Below, in pieces: positions 45,015 to 57,481 of a stretch of DNA of 64,000 nucleotides. How positions within the stretch are numbered: the stretch's first letter is position 1; every line of letters starts with the position of its first letter. Both the position numbers and the translations under genes were made by a program. The notes under the pieces are model-generated. The model did no database searches. It was not told the DNA's origin and saw only the letters and a program-made list of their open reading frames with translations. Origin of the DNA: Rhizophagus clarus (lineage: Eukaryota; Glomeromycota; Glomeromycetes; Glomerales; Glomeraceae); assembly GCA_015698045.1 (NCBI GenBank), contig BLAL01000300.1, forward strand, positions 126,501 to 190,500. Reading direction: 5' to 3'.

Positions 45015-48000
45015 ATGTCTGTCATAAGCGGAGTTACGGATTATGATCGACTTCCTTATGGCAGTAATCCATCGTCGGTTGTATCATATCCAATGAGTCA
45101 GGATAATTCAGTCATGTCTTCTGCAAATACTATATTACCACCTGAACAAGCGAACATTAATTTTAAACCTACTACTACAGCAGTAACGAAAATAAACAAA
45201 TTAAAATTACATGTTTCATTGGATTCAACAATTTATACAGCTGGTGGTATTTTAACTGGAAGATTGTCATTGACGAGTTCTACTGCACGTTCAATAAAAC
45301 TTGGAGAAATTTCTGTTGAATTAACCGCTTATGAAGAATTATCTGTTAAAGAATATACTGCTTCACAATCTTTTTTGTCTTCTAGATTAGTTTTTCAAAG
45401 TGAAAATTTACCACCTTCTAATGCTGTACATGGTCCAAAAGATAATGGTTATTGGACGGCTAAGAAAGGGAAAACGACTTTTCCTTTTGCTTTTAAAATA
45501 CCTATTGATGCACCAAGTTCTGTTACGTATGGAAATTTTGCTTTTCTAAAATATGTTGTAACTGGGTAAGTACATTAATGGAATATTTTATTTATTTTAT
45601 TTATTTACTTAATTTTTTTTTAAAAATTTTAATTTAATCGTCTATTTTTATAAATTTAATTAATTAAAACAGGGTTGTTCAATTTATGAACAATAATAAA
45701 GCAGATACGCTTTTTAAATCGAAAGAAGCTTTGGTTGTTGAAGCTTGGGATGGTCACAACCCAATTTACAAACAACCTGTAGATGGGACGAACATGAAAC
45801 AATTATGGATGGGTGGATCAGGTGCTGTCACGTTAGAAGGAACATTATCAGAAACATTATTTCAAAGTGGTGGAAACGTTAGTGTTCAAGTGAGAGTGAA
45901 AAATGAAACCAAGAGAAGGGTAATTAAAAAATTAAAATATAAAATTTTCGGTTTTCTTTATTTTAATTATTTTTTAATCATTTTTTTTTTTTTTTTAGGT
46001 TCAAGGAATAAAAGTAGCCATTACACATAAACTTTTAATTTTAGCTGATAAACATAAGAAAGAAATTGATGATGTTAAAGTTGTTGGAGATACTGTTGCT
46101 GAAGAATGGTTTAGAAATAAAGACTTTTTATTTGATTGTGGAGAAGATCGTTCAACGACTATTCATATTAATGTTCCCGTAAGTGAGATGAATATAATAT
46201 ATTTTTTTTTTTTTCTTGAAATTGCTTAAAAATATAATAATTAATAATGTTTTATTTTCTTTATTATATTTATTTAGAAAAATGCAAGGACGATAAGAAA
46301 TACTGCATTATTCGAAGTTGTGTGTTTTGTTGTTGTATCATTATATTTGGGACCATTCACGTATGTAATGATACAAAATTCACATATTGTAATTGTGAAA
46401 AAAAAAAAACTCCATTATTAAATTCATTGATTTATATTTTGTAGGAAGGATCTCACGGTTCATCTTCCCGTTTATATTGCACATTCCGCGTCTTTACAAC
46501 CAGCTCCTATAGCTGATGCAGATTTGAACGTATTTCCAAATCATTATAATATGATGGATGAAAATGCAGAATTTTTTGTTGAAGATACGAGAAAAGATGA
46601 TGATGATGTTTTAGGTTTAGTTTCAACACCAGTAAATATTCCAAATAAGAGCGGTAGAGTACTTCCTTGGTCAAATGAAGAAGATGATGGTCGTGGACAT
46701 CATTCTCCTACAAAAAGTTCGGTTGGATCATATATATTTGGTTCAGCAAGTCCAAAGAAAATTGGATCTTTTGCATCATCATTGCTTGGAAGACCAAAAC
46801 AAATGTCACCACCGAATCAATCAAAATTTATTCCAAAATCACCCCCATTGGCTCCTGCATCACCTTATGCATATATTCCAGCTATTGAACGTGTGAGATA
46901 TCTTTCTTTTTCAACACAGGAACAAGGCGCTATACAAAAACGTCCTTTTGTTGCAACTCAAGGGTTTGGAAAACATAATGGATCACAACAATTATCACCT
47001 CCTTCTTCGGAATATGAGTTTGTCAATGTACCATCCGAACCATCAAAGAATGTTCAAAAATGGCTTGATAAACAACAGAACGATAATCAATCTGAAAGAT
47101 CAAGTCCACCTTTATCAGAAGGTAGCGAACCTATTGCTACGCCTGGTGGAAAATCTCCTTGGGCACATATTAATCAAACACAAGAAATTGTAGATAATCA
47201 AATACAAAATTCTGATCTTTCATCAGATACATTTAAAAGAACTGATAATTTAGTATCTACACCTCCGGGTCCTTCAGGGTTAACATTATTAATGAGACAA
47301 AAAGCACAAATGCCTAGAATACAAGATAATATGTTTGAAGAAATAGCATCTACAACAAGCAATGATACGTATGAAACATATGAAAATGTACCTAAAGGTC
47401 GTCCTTTACCAACACCAACACCAAAACCCAAAGAACTTGAAGTTAATGATGAGAAAAAATCAGACTTTCTTCAAATTCCTGGACTTGAACAAGAAAAACC
47501 TAACAATAATTCTAGTAATACTGATGATGCGGTTACTGGTGGAGGGAATTTGTCATCATTATTTAAATGGGGTACCTCTTGGATTGGATACGGATATAGT
47601 GGATCCAATAATCAACTTCAAAAACCTTCTGATTTAAATGAGAAAACTCAATTACAAAATATTGAAAAAGAGAATATATCCAATGAAATTTCAAAGAATA
47701 GACCACGTAGGCAACTTCCACCACCACCGACAACGATGACGACAACGATGAATACAACTACAACGACAACAACAGCAACAGCAACAAATAATATTGCAGA
47801 TAATGAATCAGTTATAACTACGCAAGATGAAAACCAAGTTCCTAAAACAAGACCACGTCGTGGACTTCCCGCGCCTCCAAGTTCTGTTCCACAAAGACCA
47901 ATGACACCTAATAATCCGATAATAGAGAAAGAAGAAAAAACATCTAATATTTCAAATTCACCACCTCGTAATAATATCACCAAACCATTAAATGTTGAAC

Positions 48001-48914
48001 AAATAAACAAAGTTACACCTGTTACATCGCCTGAACAATCAAGTCCACCTCGTAATAATATAACCAAACCATTAAATGTTGAAAAAATAAACAAAATAAA
48101 CAAAGTTACACCTGTAATGACGGAACAGAAATCACCTTTGAAAGTCACATCACCTGAACAATCAAGTCCACCGAAACGTTCATATCTTGCTAATATACCA
48201 ATAACTAAGGCATCAATTTTCGCTGCTTTGGGACAAAAACCTTTGGGAGTATCAACACCACCACCTCCAGCGCCGGTAGTATCTCCAAAGAAAACCACAC
48301 CAGTAGCTTTAAGTACTAGTCCACCAAAGCAAAAAGAATTTAATGTTCAACGTAAACCAGTTGAACTTAATTCTCTTTTAAAAAATGACCCAGAAATCGA
48401 AATGATTAAGAATGAATTAAAAGCATCCGAGAAGTCAAATGAAGTTGAAAATAACAATACAAATCTTCAACTACCAATTACTAATAAAGTAACTTCCCCT
48501 ATTAAACATACAAAACTTGCTATTCCACCACCTGTACCACAAAAATCTAATTCAAAATCTGCCAAGGTCACATCAGTTACAACCCCTATTCCTATTGATA
48601 ATAAGAATAATAAGAATGAAACAAATTTATCACCTCCTAGTTCTCCGATTGATCCTACCAAAGTATTAGCTTCCCCGACAACTTATGTAAATACTACAAT
48701 TGCTAAACCAATTGTAGCATTAAATGAAAAAGACAATTTAGAAGAAAGACTTTTAATCAATAATAATAAAAAGAAAAGAGATAATGAAAATGCGGAAGAA
48801 GAGGGTAAATTAACAGCAAAGATAATCGAACCGCCAAAATCTGTATTATCACCTAGATTACAAGATTATATTAATAATTATAATAAAGCTACTATGGGCG
48901 TAGATAAAAATTAA
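45015..48914 (+). CDS. Arrestin-domain protein with long disordered tail
   Basis: Five exons that join in frame: 45015-45565, 45673-45919, 45999-46178, 46278-46360 and 46445-48914, giving 1176 aa. Residues ~60-185 form the N-terminal arrestin sandwich (INKLKLHVSLDSTIYTAGGI, GRLSLTSSTARSIKLGEISV, FPFAFKIPIDAPSSVTYGNF). Residues ~186-375 form the C-terminal sandwich (VSVQVRVKNETKRR, VQGIKVAITHKL, KDLTVHLPVYIAHSASLQPA). Arrestin-related adaptors recruit ubiquitin ligases to membrane cargo. The remaining ~800 residues are low-complexity, rich in S/P/N/K, with poly-proline (RPRRQLPPPP, STPPPPAPV), a T-rich run and a duplicated SPPRNNITKPLNVE segment, suiting SH3/WW-type docking. No PPxY motif was found by eye. 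No break. A TATA-like box lies ~100 bp upstream. Confidence 0.9.
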
Positions 48915-50196
48915 CACATCTGGGATTGTTGGGAAATAGAGAAATTCTTATGGACTTTTTTTTTAAAAAATTTTTTATTTAGTTTTTATTATTATTGTAT
49001 TTTTTTTTTTCTTCTGTTTTTTTTTTGTAATTATAATTTTACCAGATGTACTATATAATTTTACCTGATTACTGTAATAAAAAAAAAACTCTTTCATCTA
49101 ACGTACATATAAAATTTTACCAAACTTGTACTTTTGGCTTTACATTTAAAATAAAATTATCTTTTATGTTTCTAAAATCCATGCGTAATGCGTAATTTTC
49201 ATCTGAATCGATATTAACTTTTGGAGGGTTGAACCCGTACCAAAATATATTACATGGGTGGATACTACATCGAGGGAGTACAAGAATTTTTGTTGCGTAA
49301 TATATTGGTTCCTAGAATTTTACCCAGGTATTTTGCAAATTTTAAAATTTGAAATAGAAAATTTCAAAATTTCCGTTCATAGTATCCGAGTATTTTAAAA
49401 TTCAGGAGAAGTACTAATATATGGGCTCATAATATACAGTGAATAAATTATATTTTAAAAGAAACACATTTTATTGGGCTATCATGATTTGTCAACAGAG
49501 AATGTTGATTTGGCTGAGCCCAATTTTGGAGGCTGTATCTTATGAGAGATCGGAAAAACTATTTTAAGGTATTCTCCATATTATGTATTAGTTCTATCAT
49601 CAATTTCCGGATTTAGTAAACAACAATTTGATGATAAATTCGATTGATTGATGGGAAGGAAAAGATTTCTGGCAAGGTTTGATTCATAATTTTACTATTT
49701 GTGAATAAAAGAGTTCAATTTATGTTGTGATTTTGCATAAATGATCTTATATAGATTACCTTTTTTACGTTTAATAAAATTGAAATAAAAAAAGGAATCA
49801 CACATCATGTTACACGAAAATTTCAAAACTTGCACGAATTAGTTTCATTTATTCCGCCCGAAAATCTTAATTTTTAAGCCTTCTCCTTTTCTTTATAAAT
49901 TATCCGAAAAGGTACCCCCTAATTTTTTTTTTTTTTTAAAAAAGTTCAAGGAACAATGAGAATATTCACCAACCCAACTAAATATGTAAGTTATGTCTTT
50001 GTATTACAGTATTACTATATACCGTATTTTTTTTTTTTTATAATTTGGCGTCAATCGAAAAATCTAAATGATTGACTTATCTTGTTAGTTACAGTATAAA
50101 AGGATACTCAAATTTCATTTAATCATGAACTGTTTTTTTTTTTATTTATTTAACTTTTATTTTTATTTTTTATTTTTTACTCTAATCTGATAAAAA
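48915..50196. other. Intergenic between arrestin and acid phosphatase genes
   Basis: 3' UTR-like T-rich sequence follows the arrestin stop. CAGTATAAAAGGATA near 50093-50107 is a TATA-like box ~95 bp before the phosphatase ATG. No other gene was seen. Confidence 0.45.
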
Positions 50197-51541
50197 ATGA
50201 AGTCATGTTTATTATATGTAGTTCTTGTCGTATTATTTATCTTATTAACGACATTAACGATCAATACGGATGCTCTTACAGGCGATTTGGTTGAACCTAT
50301 TGATAAACCTTTTGTAGAAAATTATCAAAACAAAGAATTAAATTTCATAACCGTTGGAGATTGGGGTTATGAAGGAACTGAACCAGGTCAAACAATTCCA
50401 AATCAATATAGAGTAGCTGAAGCTATGGAAACGTGGGCTCAATATTATAATGATGATTTTATCGTAAATACCGGCGGTAAATATATTATTAATCATTAAA
50501 TATGAATTTATGGATTACATGATTTAAAAAAATGTGTTTTTTTGTTATTTATTTTATTTTTTTTATATGAACATCTATTTAGATAATTTTTATATTAGTT
50601 ATGCTGGTGATCACGAGGGAGTTACAAGTGTGGATGATCCAAAATGGAATAGAGTATGGAAAGGTGTTTATAAAGGAAGATTAGCTGAAATTCCTTGGTA
50701 TACTGTAGCAGGAAATCATGATTGGTAAATGATTGAATCTTTTAATTTTACTTATTTTTTTTTCCTTTTATGGATTCGACTAATTAAACGCTTACTTTAG
50801 GTATAACAATGTTACAGCTCAGGTCGATTATAGTCTAAATTATGATTCACGGTTCTTCTTACCATCAACATTTTATGTTCATGAATCATACTTTGGGCCA
50901 GATAAAACAAAAGTTGCGTGGATCCATATTGATACGAATCTTCTCTTTTATAATTCGACAGATCTTGAAGAAGCGGATAAAGTACTTTTGCAACAACAAT
51001 TGAAACGATTTGGATGGGATAGTTCACAAGCAAAAGAAGATAAATTAAAGTGGATAGAAGATAAATTAATTGAACAACAAGATTCAAAATGGATTTTCGT
51101 TGTTGGTAAATAAAATGGAATTTTTTTGTAATACGATAATTATATATATAAATATATATATTTTTTTTTTTAAAAAAAAAAAAAATTTACATTTGATTTT
51201 TAGGCCATCATCCTCTTATTGGTTTATGTGCAATGCAATATTATATGGTAAGATTGAGACCGCTTTTCGAAAAACATCGTGTAGCGGCTTATTTCTCAGG
51301 ACATGCACATACTTTACAAATTGAATTGGCAAAACTTGGTCAACCTGTTACATATTTCTTGTCAGGAGCTGGCAGTAGAATGGAAGATAGGTGCCCTGGA
51401 CAAGATTGGGGTGTACCTGATAAAGTATTGGGATTCTTACATTCTACTATAAATGATACTGTAATGACTTATGAATATATTGATTCCACATCTCTTGAAC
51501 CTAAAGTAGTTTATAAAGGAGTAGTTTATCCTAGATATTAA
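50197..51541 (+). CDS. Secreted purple (metallo) acid phosphatase
   Basis: Four exons, 50197-50476, 50583-50724, 50801-51105 and 51204-51541, join in frame to 354 aa. Residues 1-~27 (MKSCLLYVVLVVLFILLTTL) form a signal peptide. The metallophosphatase metal-binding motifs are all present in order: TVGDWG, G-D-N-F-Y (its aspartate codon split by intron 1), AGNHDW (intron 2), GHHPL (intron 3) and FSGHAHT. This is the small, mammalian-type/tartrate-resistant purple acid phosphatase layout (Fe-Fe/Zn centre hydrolysing phosphomonoesters). Secretion is predicted, so it may release phosphate outside the hypha or in a vacuole. A TATA-like TATAAAAGG lies ~95 bp upstream. Introns are 76-106 bp. No defect was seen. 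Confidence 0.92.
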
Positions 51542-52575
51542 CTAATTTATTTTAGAGCTTTTAATACATAGATATTATATCCTATTTAAACAGTAATTAA
51601 ATTATCTATAAAAGATTATGAAAATTATATCTTTAATCTTATTATTAAAATAAATTTTATTATTAATCATTAATTCCAAAGACATTTCTGCGGGTTCATA
51701 TTTGAATATAAATATTACTGCGCTTAATGACATTCACGTTTAAGGAATGTTCGGGATGTTTAAAGGACAATAAGAAATTCTTTTTGTTATATCAGCAGAC
51801 CAAAACGCTAACGTGCCGCAAATCTTGTGCGCATATTGACAGGTCTATTTGTCACACTGTATGCATAATATAAATAAATAATTTTAAAGGACACTTGGAA
51901 ATTGACATGCGATGTTTAATGCGGTGAAATTTTACGTACCGTCATCAATCATACCTTTTAGGAAGCAATGAAAATTATGCAGAATCAAAGAAATAAAAGG
52001 TAGGTAAACAATAAAAGTAAAAATCAAAGAAACGTGCTTGTCTATATATATCCAAATTACGTAACCGAAACCGTCAATCATCTGTTACGGGAAAGGTTAT
52101 CCGGGGTCTGACACATTTTTTATCATGAAAACATTAATCTCAAAGTTGAATAATTACTAATCTTAAAATGTGTGTGTGCAAAAATAAATGTATCCATGGA
52201 AGTTTCTTTCCGTAAACAAAATTGTCGTTCCGTATTTCGTGTAACTGATATGGTATTTAGTTTCTTTGTATTATAAAAACAAATAAGAATGCAATAAAAA
52301 TGATCATGGAGTGGACTGTAATATCATTCGATCAATTTATTTTTATTCTTTTGTCGAAAATTCTTATGCCTAATCATTGTTTTGCTTTTTTTTAATCTAA
52401 ATTTAGTTAGTACGACAAATTTTATCTAATGAATATATATAAAAAGGATAAAACATAATAAAATGAATACTTACCTATTCTTATTTTATATATATATTTT
52501 TTTTTTTTTATTTTTTCTTTCTCAAAACAAAGCGAATAATACTATTATCATTGTAAATAATTTAATAGCGGAATA
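51542..52575. other. Intergenic between phosphatase and kelch genes
   Basis: AT-rich. The end near 52431-52450 has ATATATATAAAAAGGATA, a TATA-like box ~130 bp before the kelch ATG. No gene was recognised. Confidence 0.45.
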
Positions 52576-54187
52576 ATGATGAAAAAAATTTCAAGATATT
52601 TCATATTCACTTTATTTCAAAAAATATATTGTCAATTAATAGTACCTTCACAAAGATATTTACACACTGTCACATTAATTGATAATAAATTATATATTAT
52701 AGGAGGTCAATATTTAACTGATATTTCTCTTGAAACTATCGGAAAAGAATTCATTTGTCTTGATATATCTATTCCATTTAATACTTTGGAATTATTTTGG
52801 CAAAACTTAACAAATATTAATAAGGTTCCACCACATATAGGTGCTGCATCCGCTGAGAACGGCGCAAACCTGTTCTTATATGGAGGAATTTCTATCAATG
52901 ATGACGAAAAAGATTTAATTTATATGTTTGATACGCGAAGTAATTCATGGATCACTATAAACGTAATTGGAGAAACAAAGAAAGCATTTTTAACTTCTGT
53001 TGATTATGAAGGAAAAATGTATTTATTTGGTGGGAAATACAAGTTAAATGATAAAGTATCAAATGATATGCTCATATTTGATACTATAAGTTTAAGTTTA
53101 TCAAGTGGAAGTTTAATTAATGCACCTTCTATGAGATTTGATTATGGCGCTGTTCTGTTACCGAATCAAACCATTGTTTATCTAGGTAATTAAAAAGTAT
53201 TGGGTTAAAAGTACTTAAAAATTACTATTTTTATATAAATATTTATTTATTTATTTATTTTAGGTGGCTCTATCATTAATAATGAGGCTTTACCGTTAAA
53301 TGAGGTAAGATTGCGTTATCTTGCAAGTCCGTGTAACATCACAAAATCACAATTAACCAGAATAATTTCTTATTGAAAGGTGTATTTATATGATACAATC
53401 GAAGATAGTTGGAGTGTAAAAGTAAGTTTTATTATTAAGCTTTTTTTATATAATTAATTTTGAATTTTTTTTTTTTTTAAAAAAAAATGTGAAAAATATT
53501 TATTAATTTATATAGACAACTTCAGGATACGTACCTTCTCGAAGATCTGCTTTTTCTGCTGTACTTTGTAAGCATTATTGTATATAACCTTACTAAAGTA
53601 TTTTTACTGAGTCAATTTATTAACATCATAATTTATTTAAAGCGTTAGATAATCAAAAAATAATTATTTTTGGAGGAAAAGGGACGACAAATTTTACGGC
53701 ACTTTATGAATTAGATATAACAAATTTTGATTGGTATATTCCAAAAATTTCTGGAGAAATTCAAAACCCAAGGTATTGGCATAAAGCGAATGTGATTGGA
53801 AAATATATGGTTATATCATTTGGTAAATATATTATATATGCATGATGAATTTTTTTTTTTTTTTTTATTACTGACAAAAAAAAAAAAAAAAATTTTTTTT
53901 TAATAGGATGCTGTTATGATCGATCAATTGAAAGTGATATTTTATTACTCGATATTAGTAATGATTATGAATATGTATGGACAACATATTTTGAACCACT
54001 TTTACCTTCTTCATTACCGGGTGAATTACCGACACAAGCCGCGGAAACATCATTACAGCCAAATTCTCCACCGTCAGTACTAAGTCCTATTATGGCAACA
54101 TCGATTACTATTTTTCTATTAGTAATTATTTTTACTTATTCATGTAAATGGCATAAAGTGATCAAGGATATGCCGACAATACCGTAA
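52576..54187 (+). CDS. Kelch-repeat protein with C-terminal TM anchor
   Basis: Six exons, 52576-53185, 53264-53304, 53380-53421, 53516-53567, 53643-53822 and 53907-54187, join in frame to 401 aa. The N-terminus (MMKKISRYFIFTLFQKIYCQ) looks like a short signal peptide. About five kelch blades follow (LIDNKLYIIGGQYL, GANLFLYGGISIND, DYEGKMYLFGGKYKLNDK, ALPLNEVYLYDTIEDSW, DNQKIIIFGGKGT), forming a beta-propeller. A proline-rich spacer (PNSPPSVLSPIM) leads to a TM segment (TSITIFLLVIIFTYSC) and a short basic tail, WHKVIKDMPTIP. So it is probably an extracytoplasmic propeller on the plasma membrane or in the secretory system. Kelch membrane proteins of this build are frequent in Rhizophagus; ligand unknown. 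Confidence 0.88.
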
Positions 54188-55217
54188 ATATCATTTTTTA
54201 TCATTTTTTTTTTGATTCGTGCATAGAAATTTTACCGCTGTATATATTACACAAATAGGCTTAAATAACGCACAAACACCCTCTACTTTATAATAAGAAC
54301 ATTCATTATAATTCAATTCATCATCAATTTCTTTTCATTAATTTAGAGCATATAAAATAATTAGGAAGTCTCGATAAACTGGATTCATCCTTTCTATTAG
54401 TAAAATTCGATATAATCAAGAAGATATACTCTAAGTTCACCTCTTGAAGGGTGGTGTGAGTGCACTTAGAGGGAGTTAAATATATCAAAAATTGGTTTAT
54501 TCCGGTATATTAAAGGTTTCAGTTTATCGAAATTTGATATTTAATTGATATATTTGGTAGTTATACTTGATATTTATGATAATATTAAAATATTATTTAT
54601 TATTGATACTTGGCAATATTTATTTCATTTTCTATTACATTAGAATCCATACATAGCAATATTTTATTTCACTTTCTATTACATTCGAACCATACTTAGC
54701 AATATTTATCTCATTTCTGTTACATTCGAACCCATACTTAGCAATATTTATTCATTTTCTATTACATTTGAACCTCGCGAAAGCGAAAAATAATATATTA
54801 CAAAATAAAACAAGAATATAAATTTTGTAAAGAAAATTATAGCAAAAAGCAATTTTTGACAGAATCCCTACGGTATTGCTTATCTCCACATTATTTATCT
54901 ATTAGTAAAAAATATGTTCAAATTTAATTGTTTCAAGAATGCTTATAATATGAGAAATTTCTAAACGCGCCTCTTAAATTTGTAGTAATATTTAATTAAT
55001 CACATGTTAATTTCTCATCGAGCACATGATATCGTAGTACATTGTAACTATAAATAACTCCGTTCAACAAAGTAGATCTTTTGTTACATTTACACCCAGT
55101 CGCCTTTTATAAAAGGTAAACCTGGAGTAGGGTGTTACATTAACATCGGAAATCAGATAAATGAACGGACACAAAACTCCGTAAAAAAAAAAATTTTTAT
55201 TCTACTTTCTTTATAAA
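54188..55217. other. Intergenic with a four-copy tandem array
   Basis: Apart from the array at 54606-54774, an AT-rich spacer. CCTTTTATAAAAGG at 55102-55115 is a palindromic TATA-like sequence ~105 bp upstream of the next ATG. Confidence 0.45.
54606..54774. repeat. Tandem array, ~4 x 43 bp
   Basis: The unit ATACTTAGCAATATTTATT + TCATTTTCTATTACATTCGA + ACC is repeated about four times with few differences. Confidence 0.85.
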
Positions 55218-56138
55218 ATGGCTGAATCAAAATTTAGCGTAGCAATATTTTGGCTTTATTGGGTATCCGCTCTTTCAAAATATATTCCAGGTGTATTCTA
55301 TTGGGAAAATATGAATGAAGCTATGTTACAAATACCTTTTATACGTTTGCTAAGTAATGCTTATAGTATAAAATTGGCTTTATTATCCGTAATCTTTGAT
55401 AGGGAATACTGGAAACCAGCGGAAGGAAATATGAGAAAACCACCAAGGTTTTTGAGAAACCATGTATATCATAATAATATTGATATAGATCTTTATCGTA
55501 CTGCTGGACTTCCTAAGAAGAACTGGTTCTTGGTGGGAAAATTAAAAAGAGGAGCTCCGGGACCTCTGGCAGCTTGTTGGGAAATTAATACGGAAGGAGA
55601 TATAGAATATGAAAACTGGTCATCTTGGAATGATGATCCTTGGCTTGAAAATGGTTTTGAGCAGTTTGAACCAATTGGACTTTCTGGAACTGTCATTATG
55701 ACGTTATGTATGTCAGTTGTCATATTCATAGGTGCATATGAAGGAGTTATGGGTTGGACAATTCTCTTATCTTTATATGCATTTTTCTTTCCTGGTATGA
55801 GTGATCTCTTATGGCATTGTACGATTGGAACTTTGATAGGAGCAGCGCGTGAAGGAAAATTCAATCAATTTCGACTTTGGTGGTATCGTGTACGTTTATT
55901 TCTTAGTGCATTTACTCTGTTCGTTATGCTTTCATGCCCATTTGCGTTCTTATTGACGTTAATTGCTGACGAAGCTACACTTATGGATTGGCTTACCGTT
56001 ATTAATGCTATTTTAATTTGGTTTACTCCTGGATGTTGTGCCATAAGACGCACATGGTTTCTATTTTCATCATCTTGTATATTTTTCGCATGGCATCATT
56101 ATTATGGAAGCCTTCTTGATTTGGTTCAATTAGCATAA
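55218..56138 (+). CDS. Orphan polytopic membrane protein
   Basis: A single exon of 306 aa; the ATG follows TTATAAA. Residues 1-~150 are tryptophan/tyrosine-rich and mostly soluble, perhaps with one reentrant hydrophobic stretch (WLYWVSALSKYIPGVFYW, and SIKLALLSVIF). From ~155 there are about five TM helices (VIMTLCMSVVIFIGAYEGVM, WTILLSLYAFFFPGM, LFLSAFTLFVMLSCPFAFLL, WLTVINAILIWFTP, WFLFSSSCIFFAW). A conserved-looking NWSSWNDDPWLENGF acidic stretch precedes TM1. I do not recognise the family, and it is not obviously related to the 7-TM genes downstream. The reading frame is intact. Confidence 0.75.
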   Translation: MAESKFSVAIFWLYWVSALSKYIPGVFYWENMNEAMLQIPFIRLLSNAYSIKLALLSVIFDREYWKPAEGNMRKPPRFLRNHVYHNNIDIDLYRTAGLPKKNWFLVGKLKRGAPGPLAACWEINTEGDIEYENWSSWNDDPWLENGFEQFEPIGLSGTVIMTLCMSVVIFIGAYEGVMGWTILLSLYAFFFPGMSDLLWHCTIGTLIGAAREGKFNQFRLWWYRVRLFLSAFTLFVMLSCPFAFLLTLIADEATLMDWLTVINAILIWFTPGCCAIRRTWFLFSSSCIFFAWHHYYGSLLDLVQLA

Positions 56139-57481
56139 TTTTGAATAATATTTTAAATTATAACAGTTTATTTATTGAACATTCGACAAGTTGAAAATAT
56201 CCAGATGAATTAATTATATATTTCTAAAAGTCATGAGAATATCAGGATGTTGAAATACTACGAATGTACAGAAATTGGACAATAATTGGGATAAAATTCG
56301 CACAAGAATTTAAGCTAGAGCGATGGAAGATATAGCGATTAAATTTTTGAATATTAAAAACTTTTTTTTTTTGATAAATTTAATAAACATGTTTTATACC
56401 AAAAAACAATGTTTGTTTTATGTAATAGAGAAAATAGAGAATTACATAAAGTTATAGCCTATAAATGAGTTAGAGTCAGGTTACAATCACGAGTATCTGA
56501 ACAATCCTTCGCATTGCAAACTTTTCATTTATAAGCTTTCACAAGATCAGTTAGAAAGTCTATCATGATAACATAATATACACAAAACAATCAAAACACG
56601 TATATACGATAAATAATTATTTCCATAAACTTTAAAAAAGGTCTTAAACTTTAATTAGACTTTTTGAAGCAAAAAGCATGCACATGTTATTATAAAACTA
56701 GTGTTGTTAAAAACGTAATGCTTGAATCCATTAATCAATAAACTAAGTATTTTTATCGCATAATTGAAATATAAATATCACCACTATGCTACAGGTCAAT
56801 TTTTCTTTTAGGACCTAGGCCTAAAGTTAAGGTCACCAATTCCGAATATAATAATAACAGCGTAACTATTACTAAACTTCCTTATGGTTAATTTGAAATA
56901 TTTCAGGTATATTGTAAGTATGTCCTTATATATATATATATCTATTAGAACCGTATTTTAATAAAAAAATCTAAATCTGTCTTGTTCACGCGTGGTTTAA
57001 TTTATAGAGAAAGCAGTCATTCGCCAACGGGCAATTTATTTCCACGTTGAATAAAGAGGTCAAAACTTTGTTCAAGTCATATGGCGATAATAAAAAGAAA
57101 GAAATGAGAAGAAATATAAATATATGAAGAAAGAAAAAAAACCTTTTAAGTGACCACTTTACGTAAAATTTTTTTCATAGATTTATTTATTCTATCAAAA
57201 AATCACGTCAAAAAGTTTAGAATACCTATAAATTGGATCGAATGTTTAAGTTCGGCTGACAATTTAATCTATTCGTAATACTATCTAAAGAAATATCTGT
57301 AAAAGATAACAAATTTTAAAGTGGAAATGTAATTTATCTCCAGAAAAATGATTATCATAAGGTGATAATATGACGAGATCTTGTAAGCTGTTATCCGATA
57401 AAGAGCAGTTTTATTTTTTTTTTTTATCTTACGCTTGATATGACAAACATTTTTAACTTTACATTTTAAAATTAAACATCT
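56139..57481. other. Intergenic upstream of the segmental duplication
   Basis: AT-rich, with a (TA)n run near 56930-56942. No gene was recognised. Confidence 0.4.

Noticed and set aside
47198-48298. Minus-strand open frames antisense to the arrestin tail
   Set aside because: Glycine/valine-rich shadows of the proline/threonine-rich coding strand.
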